NCBI GenBank assembly: GCA_002409995.1
Contig: DHOR01000040.1
Coordinates: 107,819-171,818, forward strand
Direction: 5' to 3'
Source of the DNA: Hungatella sp. UBA5385
Lineage (GTDB): Bacteria > Bacillota > Clostridia > Lachnospirales > Lachnospiraceae
DNA length: 64,000 bases
Position 1 is the first letter of the stretch, and the number at the start of each line of letters is the position of its first letter. Both the position numbers and the translations under genes were made by a program. The notes below the pieces were generated by a model, which made no database searches, had not been told where the DNA came from, and saw only the letters and a list, made by a program, of their open reading frames with translations. Of this stretch, positions 16,244 through 25,214 are shown piece after piece.

Positions 16244-17455
16244 TTAAAGAGCAAAAACATATATAAATACAGCAGCTACCGCAGAAGCTAATGCGCCAAA
16301 AGCAGCTACAGTGATTGAACCAGAGATTCCCCCGCCTGCCAAGTTGCCAAGAAATGCTATCACATAAAGAGAGATAAATGTTCCTAAATTGATAAACGCC
16401 ATATACAGCGAAGTTGCCAGAGATATGAGCTTTGGTGAAACAAGAGTCATAATCTTTGCAGTAATATATGGATATGCAAGATTGTTACCAAGTCCGATTA
16501 AAGCAGCAGCTACATACACTCCAATTATTGATTTATTAACAAATAGCATAGTGAATAGCCCTATGGATGCACTTAAGTATGCAACTGGAACAAGCCATTT
16601 TTTCAAAAGCTTAGCCCAATATTTATATGTAAATCCTGCTATTAAACCAAAGGCTGTCATAATTGAGGCCGCTAAACTTGTTTGGACAGAAGTGCCAAGC
16701 TGATTCTCAGTGATTATGTAAGAGGAATAATTTAAACTAAAAGTGAAATAGCTAATTGTAAATATGAATGCAATTAACACCATTAAGAAAAAAATTGTAG
16801 GCAAACTTCTTTTATGAACTATATTAGCCTGTTCTTGCTCCATCTGAGGACTTTTTGACGTTGAAGCATCTTCATCTTTTTTTACTTTGGGCATAAGAAT
16901 TATAAATACGATCATAATAACCAGAGTTATGGCAAACAGAAACCAGTAAGCGTTGGGCCAATTTGCGCCCTCGTTCCTAGCTGCAATCTGGCCGGCGAAA
17001 AGTGTAATAACTGCATAGCCTCCATTTACAAGCGCCATATTAGTCGCAATATAAGAAGCTCTCTTATCAGGCTCTGTAACAAAATCACCAACGCTAGCAT
17101 TTACCATCGGATATAGAGCTCCTCTACAAACCCCAGCAAGGATAGTTGCGGCTACAAGCAGAGAAAACGGGCCATTACCCCCAACAAGACCATAGGCTGC
17201 ATAGAAAGCTAGATTACATACTATTGAGACAATTATAATGATTTTCTTACTAATTTTTAATGATAATGGACCTACCACAAAAGAAATGATAAGTCCAACC
17301 AAGCCAGGTATTGTGATCAATGACCTCACTGTAGTTGATGAGAGATCAGGATAAGACATCATTATGTAGGCAATGATGGAGGTTGTAATCTGGGTTAATC
17401 CGCCTACCAGCATTACTGTACGCAATGCATTAATTGCTTTTTTTTGAGTATTCAT
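16244..17455 (-). CDS. MFS transporter
   Basis: 403 residues with about 12 membrane helices and a charged mid-loop near residues 195-220 (KVKKDEDAS...). It has an MFS-type FVVGPLSLKISKKI segment near 60-73 and an internal LAGVCRGALYPMVNASVGDFVTEPDKRA stretch. Substrate not readable. It follows the unknown protein at 17569 and both probably form one transcript under the divergent HxlR regulator. Confidence 0.85.
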   Translation of the reverse strand: MNTQKKAINALRTVMLVGGLTQITTSIIAYIMMSYPDLSSTTVRSLITIPGLVGLIISFVVGPLSLKISKKIIIIVSIVCNLAFYAAYGLVGGNGPFSLLVAATILAGVCRGALYPMVNASVGDFVTEPDKRASYIATNMALVNGGYAVITLFAGQIAARNEGANWPNAYWFLFAITLVIMIVFIILMPKVKKDEDASTSKSPQMEQEQANIVHKRSLPTIFFLMVLIAFIFTISYFTFSLNYSSYIITENQLGTSVQTSLAASIMTAFGLIAGFTYKYWAKLLKKWLVPVAYLSASIGLFTMLFVNKSIIGVYVAAALIGLGNNLAYPYITAKIMTLVSPKLISLATSLYMAFINLGTFISLYVIAFLGNLAGGGISGSITVAAFGALASAVAAVFIYVFAL

Positions 17456-17568
17456 AGAATATGTACCATACCTTTCAATAATTTTTTGAGAAATAATGCA
17501 ATCTATATTCTGACAAATCCTTAACTATTTGTTTTTGCTGATTACTCACCCATAATAAAATTCAAAGA

Positions 17569-18399
17569 CTAAATCTTCAAATGCTTTACGATGGAGTTAA
17601 TTACTTTACCACCAAATGATTTTGTTTCGCCAGCAAAGGCTATCATATTATAAAACTCAACGGCCAGATGATACTTATGACCTTCTGCTATTTCCCTAGG
17701 AGCAGCTTCCGGAAATATAATTGCTAGTTTAATCTTCATGCCATTCTTTTTTGCTTTAAATTGGTGCATACCCCGCATCTGTATATCCATATTATCTGAA
17801 ATTAATGTAGCATTACCTGCTACCAAACTAAGATTTGTGTCAGGGTCTTTTGGAAACGGCTTTTTTCCATGAACCTTGATAAACAGATATGTTGGCCCTC
17901 CATACATACCCAGAGTTTCCATTACCATCTGACCATCTTTTTTATCTATGTTTACAAAATGTTCAGGGTGAATATGATAAGGTAAATTTCTATCTGATCT
18001 GGAGCTTATATACGGCAGACTTGCTATAAAATCGCCTAAAGTCACTCCTTCGACCTCAAATTCGATAAAAGAATCCCGTGTATTCTTTCCTATTTCTGAT
18101 TTACTTGCTATTTCGCGCCACATAACATCACTTTTTTTCAGTTCATTCTCATAGAGGCTTAATAGTCTCTCAGAACCCAATGCAATCTTGGTTTGAATAA
18201 GTGCTTTTTTGGCACTTGAAAAATCCAGCGCTTGGGCACTGCTCAGTGATATTTTTACTCCGTCTTTGTCCACCAACTCACCGCCAAGGTTGGTCAAATC
18301 AGTAAAAACATGTTGAATTCTACTCATTTCAATTTCTTGTACATCTTTTTTTGATAGTTCTTTTCCATCAACTAATGTTCGAATGTAAAACTCTGACAT
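17569..18399 (-). CDS. Unknown 276-residue protein, HxlR-linked
   Basis: Start at ATG 18399, supported by GGGAGGAAG at good spacing. No signal peptide or membrane segment. Features that look conserved are YHIHPEHFVN (about residue 155), GMYGGPTYLF (about 182), SDNMDIQMRGMHQFK (about 222) and IIFPEAAP near 245. The His-rich loop could bind metal, but I recognise no family. Its pairing with an exporter and an HxlR-type regulator suggests conversion of a small molecule that is then exported, which is inference. Confidence 0.6.
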   Translation of the reverse strand: MSEFYIRTLVDGKELSKKDVQEIEMSRIQHVFTDLTNLGGELVDKDGVKISLSSAQALDFSSAKKALIQTKIALGSERLLSLYENELKKSDVMWREIASKSEIGKNTRDSFIEFEVEGVTLGDFIASLPYISSRSDRNLPYHIHPEHFVNIDKKDGQMVMETLGMYGGPTYLFIKVHGKKPFPKDPDTNLSLVAGNATLISDNMDIQMRGMHQFKAKKNGMKIKLAIIFPEAAPREIAEGHKYHLAVEFYNMIAFAGETKSFGGKVINSIVKHLKI

Positions 18400-18526
18400 T
18401 ATTATTCTTCCTCCCAACTCAAATATGACTTAAACCTTATTATAAAGTTTATTTTCCATACTTGATATATAATGGTATTTTAAGTATACTAAAACAAGTA
18501 AATTGTTCAAGTAGTGAAATTTTCTT

Positions 18527-18554
18527 TACATAGTACACTCCATTGTACTATGTA
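18527..18554. promoter_or_regulatory. Palindromic operator upstream of the HxlR gene
   Basis: TACATAGTACA (18527-18537) and TGTACTATGTA (18544-18554) are exact inverted arms of 11 bp with a 6-nt spacer. It ends just before the ribosome site of the HxlR gene. Binding there would autoregulate and could also control the divergent operon at 18399. Confidence 0.72.
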
Positions 18555-18567
18555 TAAAGGAGGCAAT

Positions 18568-18939
18568 ATGAGAACCGATATAACTTATAATGAATATTTG
18601 AGGATACTCAAGGAAGAATTTATCATTTCACCAGATAATACAGGCAGTTGTCCCGTTACTGATGTTTTGGGCATAATACAGGGGAAATGGAAGAACCATG
18701 TTCTTTTTACGATGTGCCGGCATGGCACACTGCGGTTCGGCGAATTGAAAAAGTTATTGCCACAGATTACAAATACCGCCATGACCAACACGCTACGCGA
18801 ATTAGAAAGTAGTGGTTTGGTGACAAGAAAACAGTATAACGAAATACCACCTCATGTTGAGTATTCCTTAACTGAGAAGGGTAACGATCTGATGCCAATT
18901 TACTACGAAATATATAAATGGGGAACGAATCATCTTTAG
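18568..18939 (+). CDS. HxlR-family transcriptional regulator
   Basis: 123 residues from ATG 18568, behind AAAGGAGG. It has the HxlR winged helix: Cys-Pro in GSCPVTDVLGIIQGKWK, LRFGELKKLLPQIT, a recognition-helix region TLRELESSGLV, and the wing VEYSLTEKG. HxlR proteins often sense electrophiles or phenolic and quinone compounds via the conserved Cys, so a detoxification role for the divergent MFS operon is plausible. Confidence 0.9.
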   Translation: MRTDITYNEYLRILKEEFIISPDNTGSCPVTDVLGIIQGKWKNHVLFTMCRHGTLRFGELKKLLPQITNTAMTNTLRELESSGLVTRKQYNEIPPHVEYSLTEKGNDLMPIYYEIYKWGTNHL

Positions 18940-18970
18940 GATTGAGTGTGCATGTTCCGCTTAAAAGAGA

Positions 18971-19002
18971 GAATGCTTCATAAAGAAAGAGCATTTATTT
19001 TT
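18971..19002 (+). terminator. Possible terminator of the HxlR gene
   Basis: AATGCT (18972-18977) pairs with AGCATT (18990-18995), with a loop of 12 nt and a T-rich run (TTTATTTTT). The stem is only 6-7 bp, so support is modest. Confidence 0.4.
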
Positions 19003-19040
19003 GCTGCCTAAAAATTAAAATAGAACAAAAATGAGTACAT

Positions 19041-19100
19041 AAAAACACCTCCGAATGTAAAAAATGCTTGTAAAGCATGATTCATACGAAGGTGCTTTTA
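19041..19100 (-). terminator. Terminator of the NADH oxidase locus
   Basis: Outer arms of 12 bp (AACACCTCCGAATG region at 19045-19057 with CATACGAAGGTG at 19083-19094, two mismatches) enclose an inner ATGCTT/AAGCAT hairpin at 19064-19078. On the minus strand it is followed by TTTTTATG, downstream of the nox stop. It could also act on the plus strand. Confidence 0.65.
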
Positions 19101-19164
19101 TTTTGAGGCGCATGAGTTAAAAATTCATTTTACCCAACAGCCCCACCTATATGTCATAATTATT

Positions 19165-20348
19165 CTATTTCGCCCCCAAAGCAGCCATTGTAATATAATT
19201 ATAAGGTTGGTTAAAATGAGGCAGGAAAAACACATCAAACAATTTTAATTTATCAATCGTCACCTGTTCCTGAATTGCCAGAGAGAACATATGAATCGTC
19301 ATGGAGATATTCTCATGAGAGGCCAGCTGCGCCCCCAAAATCACTCTTGTTTTCATATCATAAACGATTCTGATCAGCACCTTATCATTGTCATCAGTGA
19401 TAAATCCAGGCTTCTGTAAATCCTCATAATCAGTAGCCACAGCATCATATCCCAGTTCTAAAGCCTTTGTTAAGGTGATTCCGGTAGAAACCATATTATA
19501 ACCCCAGATAGAGATACCATTAGAGCCCTGAACACCTACTGACTCCAGCTCTATTCCACAGGCATTGTGAGCAGCAATAATACCAGATCTCACTGCATTG
19601 GTAGCAAGGGCAATATAATTGGTTTTCTGAATTGCATTATCAAATACAGTGGCACAATCTCCAATGGCAAACACATCTTTGTCACTGGTCTGCTGCTTTT
19701 TATCCACCAGAAATGCTCCATTTCCAAATAGCTCCAGATGATCTCTTCCCAAAGCATTATTAGGCTTAAAACCAATACAGAGAACTACCATATCCACATC
19801 ATAAGAGCCCTTATTTGTCACAATTCTCTCAACCTTTTTGTCACCTTCAATTTTTACAACACTTTCATTATAAGCCAGCTCAATACCATGATCTGTCAGA
19901 TTCTTAGTCATTCTCTCCGTAAATATATCATCATAATAGCAGGATAAGCAAGTCTCAGCCGCATCCACAAGAACTACTTCTCTTCCATCTCTTTTAAATG
20001 CCTCTGCAAGCTCTACACCAATATATCCGGCTTGTCATAAGGCTGTTCATGCTTTGTGCCGTCTTTTTCCGTTGCATAAACAATCTTTTTCTCATAATCA
20101 ATACGATCAACAGGAGTTTCCATATAAATCTTAGCCCCTTTTCCTTCAAATGTCTCTTTGTCAGAATAGAACAGACCATCAGAAGAAGGAATCTGGTTGC
20201 CAATCCAAAGTGCCATACCACAGCCAAGGAAGCTGATGTTGGAATTAGCATCAAAAGCAACCACCACCTTGTCTTTATAATTATCAAGAATTGTGTTCAG
20301 TGCAGCGGTTCCTGCATGATTAGCTCCGATTACAACTACTTTCTCCAT
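19165..20348 (-). pseudogene. NADH oxidase / CoA-disulfide reductase, broken by an internal deletion
   Basis: Residues 1-about 105 (20348-20030) form the FAD-binding start (VVVIGANHAGTAAL) with redox Cys43 in SFLGCGMALWIG. That frame ends in a stop after YDK-PDILV. From about 20029 another frame continues with GYIGVELAEAFKRDG, then the NADH domain and dimer interface to 19165 (ending FNQPYNY). Intact members have roughly 60-70 residues between these parts (an ATGS...P...G region). Both frame and sequence are lost, so I call it an out-of-frame deletion of about 200 bp. The C-terminal part alone lacks the FAD site. Confidence 0.85.
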
Positions 20349-20397
20349 TAAAAAATCCTCCTTACCCTTCTATTTACGATGACTTCATTTTACTACA

Positions 20398-20415
20398 TTG
20401 TTAATTTAAAAACAA
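20398..20415. promoter_or_regulatory. Rex-like operator (weaker copy)
   Basis: TTGTTAATTTAAAAACAA compared with the Rex consensus TTGTTAAnnnnTTAACAA has two mismatches. It is 50 nt upstream of the nox start. Rex senses the NADH/NAD ratio and commonly controls nox genes. Confidence 0.45.
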
Positions 20416-20440
20416 TAACTGTTATCAAAACATTTCCATT

Positions 20441-20458
20441 TTGGTAAATATTTAACAA
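20441..20458. promoter_or_regulatory. Rex-like operator (stronger copy)
   Basis: On the minus strand, TTGTTAAATATTTACCAA matches TTGTTAAnnnnTTAACAA with one mismatch. It lies 93 nt upstream of the nox start, and together with the copy at 20398 makes a plausible redox-sensing control region of a now-dead gene. Confidence 0.55.
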
Positions 20459-20479
20459 TAAATCTTCGGATATCAATGG

Positions 20480-20505
20480 AAAATGTATTGTTTTTTGTAC
20501 ATTTT
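20480..20505 (-). terminator. Weak terminator of the thiolase operon
   Basis: AAAATGTA (20480-20487) pairs exactly with TACATTTT (20498-20505) with a 10-nt loop. On the minus strand it is followed by TTTTCC. It comes just after the stop at 20522. Confidence 0.45.
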
Positions 20506-20521
20506 TCAAATACTTGACTGC

Positions 20522-21370
20522 TTATCGTTCTTCCTCATAATCATCTAAAAAGGTATATTCCTTCCCTCTCCACTTATAACCAGGCATGGTATCCAGCTGT
20601 ACAGAGTGAATGCTGTTAAAGATACTCTTATCAATATCCGGATCATTTTTCTTCAGACGTTTCACCAACTGCTTCATCTCCTGGCGCTTAGAACCTCCGC
20701 CTCCATTGTCACAGATAGTACAGTTCTCTGTAAAACGGCAGGCGCACTGAATAAACTCCAAATCATTATAGATTCTCCAGGCAATAATGGAGTCCTCATG
20801 AATGCAGTACATAGGACGGATCAGCTCCATACCTTCAAAGTTCTTGCTGTGAAGCTTAGGCAGCATAGCCTGAATCTGGGAGCCAAAGAACATCCCCATA
20901 AGAGTGGTTTCAATTACATCATCAAAATGGTGCCCAAGGGCAATTTTATTGCAGCCCATTTCCTTTGCTTTACTATATAAATACCCTCTTCTCATTCTGG
21001 CACAGAGATAGCAGGGAGACTGTTCACTGCTGTTGGCAACCTCAAACACATTGGTCTCAAATACTGTAATAGGAACGTGAAGCAGCTTGGCATTGCTTTC
21101 AATCTTATTCCTGTTGATTTCATTATATCCGGGGTCCATCACAAGAAATACCAGCTCAAACTCCACATCGCTGTGTCTCTGTAACTGCTGCATCAGCTTT
21201 GCCAGCAGCATAGAATCCTTACCCCCTGAAATGCAGACAGCAATTTTATCCCCTTCCTGAATCAGCTGATACTGTTTTACAGCTGTAATAAAGGGCCCCC
21301 ACAATTCTTTTCTATATTTCTTAATAATACTTCGTTCTATTAACTGAAATGGTTCTAATTCCCGCTTCAT
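20522..21370 (-). CDS. TtcA-like tRNA 2-thiolation PP-loop protein
   Basis: 282 residues. The PP-loop SGGKDSM lies near residue 48-54. A Cys pair CYLCARMRRG lies near residue 119-128, and later CACRF and CTICDNGGGG blocks can carry an iron-sulfur cluster or sulfur. Such proteins thiolate a tRNA base. Its start overlaps the cysteine desulfurase stop by 4 nt (ATGA), so translation is coupled and the upstream enzyme probably supplies sulfur. Whether the target is position 32 cytidine, as in true TtcA, is inference. Confidence 0.85.
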   Translation of the reverse strand: MKRELEPFQLIERSIIKKYRKELWGPFITAVKQYQLIQEGDKIAVCISGGKDSMLLAKLMQQLQRHSDVEFELVFLVMDPGYNEINRNKIESNAKLLHVPITVFETNVFEVANSSEQSPCYLCARMRRGYLYSKAKEMGCNKIALGHHFDDVIETTLMGMFFGSQIQAMLPKLHSKNFEGMELIRPMYCIHEDSIIAWRIYNDLEFIQCACRFTENCTICDNGGGGSKRQEMKQLVKRLKKNDPDIDKSIFNSIHSVQLDTMPGYKWRGKEYTFLDDYEEER

Positions 21371-22491
21371 TTGGTCAACTCCTTATAACATGTATCAAAT
21401 ATAGTTAAAAACTCAGATAATTCTTCTTCTGTCGTCAGATGGCTTAAACTGATTCTCCAGGAACAAAGGGCATTCTTCTTATCTCTGGTCACTGCGAACA
21501 CTGCTCTCGATGGTAGTCCCGCCACAGAACAGGCTGATTTTGTGGAAACACATACCCCCATCTCACTTAAAGCCTGCTGAAACACTTCCGCTTTGACTCC
21601 TTTGACACTGAGATTTAATATGTGTGGAACTGATTGTTCCGTGCTGTTAATCTTCACCAGAAGGTAGTTTTCCAGCTCCTCTCTCAGAATCCCATTCAAA
21701 CCTTTTACATAGGCTCTTCTCTCTTCCAGCTGTTCCTGTGCCAATTTAAGAGCATACAGCCCAGATAAAGCCATAGGCAGATCAGGAGTCCCACTGCGGT
21801 AAATAGTAGTGCTGGTTCCTCCATGAATGAGAGGCTCCAAAACAATCCCCTCACGTTTCCACAGAATTCCACTGCTGTTTAAACCATAGAATTTATGAGG
21901 TGCAAAACTGACACAATCAAATCCTTCTATGATAAAAGGAATCTTTCCAATAGCCTGAGTTGCATCTGTATGAAAAATGCAGTCCGGATTAAAGGCATGT
22001 ACCATATCAGCAGCTTCCTTCACAGGCTGTATCACCCCCAGTTCGCTGTCCACTGCACAAATAGAAACAAGTATGGTATCCTTTCTCAGAAGCTCCCTTA
22101 ACTGCTGAAGATCAACTCTACCGTCACTGTTGACCCCAACCAGATCGATCTCATACCCCATTTCCTGCAAAGCTGTCAATGTTCCGCTGACAGAGGAATG
22201 TTCCAAAAATGTAGAAATAATATGTTTCCCTGAATTTCTTCTGGCTCTTGCAATCCCCTTTAAAGCCAGATTATTGCTTTCACTTGCACCTGAAGTATAG
22301 ATAATTTCAGAAGGTTTTCCTCCCAGAAGCCCTGCAATCGCCTCTGTTGTTTCAGCCATCTTCTCCTTGGCCTGTTCTCCCAACACATGAAGGGAGTTGG
22401 GATTGCCAATATAAGCCTCACATGCGTCGCAATATGCCTTCAATACCCGGCTGTCAGGGGGAGTGTGGGCGGAATAATCCAAATATATCAT
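21367..22491 (-). CDS. Cysteine desulfurase (NifS/IscS-like)
   Basis: 374 residues from ATG 22491, behind AGAGGAAAAC; a start at 22533 would overlap the previous terminator. PLP motifs are present: TSGASESNNLALKG, the FHTDATQAIG block and the PLP Lys in SFAPHKFYG. The active-site Cys is in STKSACS near the C-terminus. It releases sulfur from cysteine as persulfide for the TtcA-like partner directly downstream. Cytoplasmic. Confidence 0.93.
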   Translation of the reverse strand: MIYLDYSAHTPPDSRVLKAYCDACEAYIGNPNSLHVLGEQAKEKMAETTEAIAGLLGGKPSEIIYTSGASESNNLALKGIARARRNSGKHIISTFLEHSSVSGTLTALQEMGYEIDLVGVNSDGRVDLQQLRELLRKDTILVSICAVDSELGVIQPVKEAADMVHAFNPDCIFHTDATQAIGKIPFIIEGFDCVSFAPHKFYGLNSSGILWKREGIVLEPLIHGGTSTTIYRSGTPDLPMALSGLYALKLAQEQLEERRAYVKGLNGILREELENYLLVKINSTEQSVPHILNLSVKGVKAEVFQQALSEMGVCVSTKSACSVAGLPSRAVFAVTRDKKNALCSWRISLSHLTTEEELSEFLTIFDTCYKELTK

Positions 22492-22522
22492 CTGTTTTCC
22501 TCTTTCATTTATATCAACGCCA

Positions 22523-22552
22523 AAAACTGCCACCCTTACATGTGACAGTTTT
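22523..22552 (-). terminator. Terminator of the MetNIQ operon
   Basis: Left arm AAAACTGCCAC (22523-22533) and right arm GTGACAGTTTT (22542-22552) form an 11-bp stem (one G.T) with T runs on both sides. It separates the binding-protein gene (ends 22646) from the desulfurase (starts 22491). Confidence 0.85.
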
Positions 22553-22645
22553 TGTATCGTTTAACAGGCATTTCCCTGCAAGTAAAAATATTACCATGGA
22601 AATAAAACAGTGTCAATCTTAGAATTCATATAATCCCTATAGGAT

Positions 22646-23500
22646 TTATTTCAATTCTTCCGGAACAAACCATAAACCCTTATTATTTTCCTCCATATAC
22701 TTCTTAAATTCATCGGAATGGTAAGCATCAGCAATGGCTTTTGCCCATTTAGAATCCGCATTTTCAGACTTTACAACAACCTGAAGAATCAGATGCTCCA
22801 GAATGCTTTCCTGTAAAAGAGCGGTAGAAGCATCAATTCCCGAACTGTATACAATACTTCCTGTAATCACTGCATAGTCAAAATCCCCTAATACTCTTGG
22901 AATATTGTTAGAATCCATTTCCACAAATTCCAATTCATAAGGATTTTCCACAATATCGTCCTGTGTTACAGCTGCAGGGTCTACATCAGATTTTAAAGTG
23001 ATCCAGCCTGCCTTTTGAAGGAGTACATAAGCTCTTGCTGTGTTGGAAGCATCATTGGGGACTGCTATTTTACCATTTTTACTGATCTCTTCAAGAGATT
23101 TATGGGTATCAGAGAAAATAGCTGCAGGGACTGTGGGAATCGGACTGATGGCTGTTAAATTTCCACTTTGTGATTCATTGAAATTCTTCATATAAGCAGT
23201 GTGCTGCTCCACATTAACATCAATGTCACCCTCATTTAATGCAGTGTCATTCTGAAGCAGATCGGAAAATTCGTAGCAGGTCAGCGTATACCCCTGTTTT
23301 TCCAGAATCGGTACAATGGCATCTTCAAACAGAACTGTATAGGGTCCTGCTGCCTTTCCGTAGATAATCTCTGTTTTCTCTTCCTGCTCTTTCGCAGCAT
23401 CCTTGCCGCCCTGATCTGCTGCACTTGCCTTTGCACATCCACCAAGAGCCAAACCAGCCAAAAGTACCCATGTGATTGATAACAATGATCTTCTTTTCAT
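22646..23500 (-). CDS. MetQ/NlpA-type substrate-binding lipoprotein
   Basis: 284 residues with a lipoprotein signal ending LGGC (Cys near residue 22). The mature domain follows the NlpA pattern: YGKAAGPYTVLFEDAIVPIL, then NEGDIDVNVEQHTAYMKNFN, and NDASNTARAYVLLQKAGWITL near 155. This family binds methionine or other sulfur-bearing amino acids. The Cys-rich leader of this operon makes a cysteine derivative plausible. Last gene of the operon. Confidence 0.9.
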   Translation of the reverse strand: MKRRSLLSITWVLLAGLALGGCAKASAADQGGKDAAKEQEEKTEIIYGKAAGPYTVLFEDAIVPILEKQGYTLTCYEFSDLLQNDTALNEGDIDVNVEQHTAYMKNFNESQSGNLTAISPIPTVPAAIFSDTHKSLEEISKNGKIAVPNDASNTARAYVLLQKAGWITLKSDVDPAAVTQDDIVENPYELEFVEMDSNNIPRVLGDFDYAVITGSIVYSSGIDASTALLQESILEHLILQVVVKSENADSKWAKAIADAYHSDEFKKYMEENNKGLWFVPEELK

Positions 23501-23530
23501 AATAAATCTCCTCTAATATAATTTTTTTAA

Positions 23531-24193
23531 TTAACCTCTAAGCTTCTTGGAAATCCTGTTTCCAATGGACTGAATCATCTGTACAAATAAAATCAAAACA
23601 ATAACAGTAGCCAGCATCAATGGATTATTAAATCGCTGATAACCATAAGTCAATGCCAGGTCCCCCATTCCACCGCCTCCAATAGTTCCTGCCATTGCAG
23701 TAGCACCCAGCAGCCCTATAGTTCCTGTTGTAATAGCAAGAACCAGTGACGCCTTTGCCTCAGGAATCAGGAAATAGCGGATAATCTGAGGAACTGTAGC
23801 CCCCATTGCCTTGGAAGCTTCAATAATACCGCTGTCTACCTCCAGAAGTGAGCTTTCCACCAGCCTTGCAATATAAGGCGCAATATAGAGAGTCAGCGGA
23901 ACAATTGCTGCTTTTGTACCAATTCTTGTATGAACCAGAAATTTAGTAAATGGTGAAATAAACACTAAAAGTATGACAAAAGGTACACTCCGCACCAGAT
24001 TAATGATTCCATTTATAATAAAATTCCATGTGGGACGAGGCAGGATTCCCCCTTTTCTCGTTAACACAAGAAGCAGCGCGAAAGGTATTCCCAGAAGTAC
24101 TCCGAAAAACAAGGACCAGCCCATCATATAAACAGTCTGCACTGCTGAATTCACCAGCCTATCAGTAGATATTCCCAGTAATTGTTCAATCAT
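23531..24193 (-). CDS. MetI-type ABC permease
   Basis: 220 residues, about five membrane helices. Starts with a YMMGWSLFFGVLLGIPFALLL helix; the LVRSVPFVILLVFISPFTKFLV region is typical of MetI, and the coupling loop SKAMGATVPQIIRYFLIPEA is intact near residue 137. Overlaps the ATPase gene by 8 nt. Confidence 0.92.
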   Translation of the reverse strand: MIEQLLGISTDRLVNSAVQTVYMMGWSLFFGVLLGIPFALLLVLTRKGGILPRPTWNFIINGIINLVRSVPFVILLVFISPFTKFLVHTRIGTKAAIVPLTLYIAPYIARLVESSLLEVDSGIIEASKAMGATVPQIIRYFLIPEAKASLVLAITTGTIGLLGATAMAGTIGGGGMGDLALTYGYQRFNNPLMLATVIVLILFVQMIQSIGNRISKKLRG

Positions 24194-25214
24194 TTACATT
24201 CACCTCCTCCATTTTCACATCAGTCCTTCTGATATAATCCAATGCTTTATCGATCTCCTCCTGTGAGCCCTTAAGTCTTAGAATCAGGACTCCCAGAATC
24301 TGGTTCTGAATCTCATTGACAGAAGCAAATAATATGGTTGTTTTCAAATCGTATTCTTTATTGATCTCTGAAACCAAAGCTGATTTTGCATTTTCACCCT
24401 TAAATGTCAGCTTTATAATGTTGTTTAGTCCACCTTCCTTCTTAAGAGAGTTAAAAATCTCTTCCGGTATTCTGTCAGAAATTACAGTCTGAACAAAATT
24501 CCTGGCAATCTCACTTTTAGGATTGCTGAATACATCAATGACCTCTCCCTGCTCCACAATTTCTCCATCTTCCATCACTGCCACTTTGTTGCAGATTTTG
24601 CTGATCACGCTCATTTCATGGGTAATCAGTAAAATGGTAACTCCCAGCTCTCTATTAATGGTCTTTAACAGCTGTAAGATAGACTCCGTTGTACGGGGGT
24701 CCAGTGCACTGGTTGCTTCATCGCACAGCAGAATGGAAGGATTCAGTGCCAAAGCCCTTGCAATACCCACTCTCTGCTTCTGACCGCCTGATAATTTATT
24801 CACAGGTGTTTTCCCTCTGTCCTCAAGACCGATAAACTGCAGAAGCTCTTTTACCCTGGCTTCAATCTTCTCTTTCTTCCAGCCTTCCAGAATAAGAGGC
24901 ATTGCAATGTTCTCATATACATTTCTGGTATCCAGCAGATTGAACTGCTGAAAGATCATACCAATGTTTTTCCTCAGTTTTCGAAGCTCTTTGGAAGATG
25001 CCTTCTTCACATCCACCCCATTTACCTCTACTTCACCGCTGTCATTGGTTTCCAACTGATTCACAAGGCGGATCAATGTGGATTTCCCTGCTCCTGAAAA
25101 TCCGATGACTCCGTAGATATCTCCCTGATCCACTTCCAGGGAAACATTGTTTAACGCCTCGATATTTCCTTCCTTGCTGTGAAAAGTTTTACTTACATTT
25201 CGAATACGGATCAT
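24186..25214 (-). CDS. MetN-type ABC ATPase with NIL domain
   Basis: 342 residues. Walker A GFSGAGKST, Q-loop FQQFNLLDTRNV, signature LSGGQKQRVGI and Walker B ILLCDEATSALDP are intact. The C-terminal about 80 residues form a NIL (ACT-like) domain, which in MetN binds methionine to inhibit transport. It overlaps the M20 gene by 4 nt. Confidence 0.93.
   Translation of the reverse strand: MIRIRNVSKTFHSKEGNIEALNNVSLEVDQGDIYGVIGFSGAGKSTLIRLVNQLETNDSGEVEVNGVDVKKASSKELRKLRKNIGMIFQQFNLLDTRNVYENIAMPLILEGWKKEKIEARVKELLQFIGLEDRGKTPVNKLSGGQKQRVGIARALALNPSILLCDEATSALDPRTTESILQLLKTINRELGVTILLITHEMSVISKICNKVAVMEDGEIVEQGEVIDVFSNPKSEIARNFVQTVISDRIPEEIFNSLKKEGGLNNIIKLTFKGENAKSALVSEINKEYDLKTTILFASVNEIQNQILGVLILRLKGSQEEIDKALDYIRRTDVKMEEVNVND

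Noticed and set aside
19994..20287. Minus-strand 97-codon frame within the nox locus
   Set aside because: It is out of frame with both recognisable nox segments, is Leu/Arg-biased, and has no family match.
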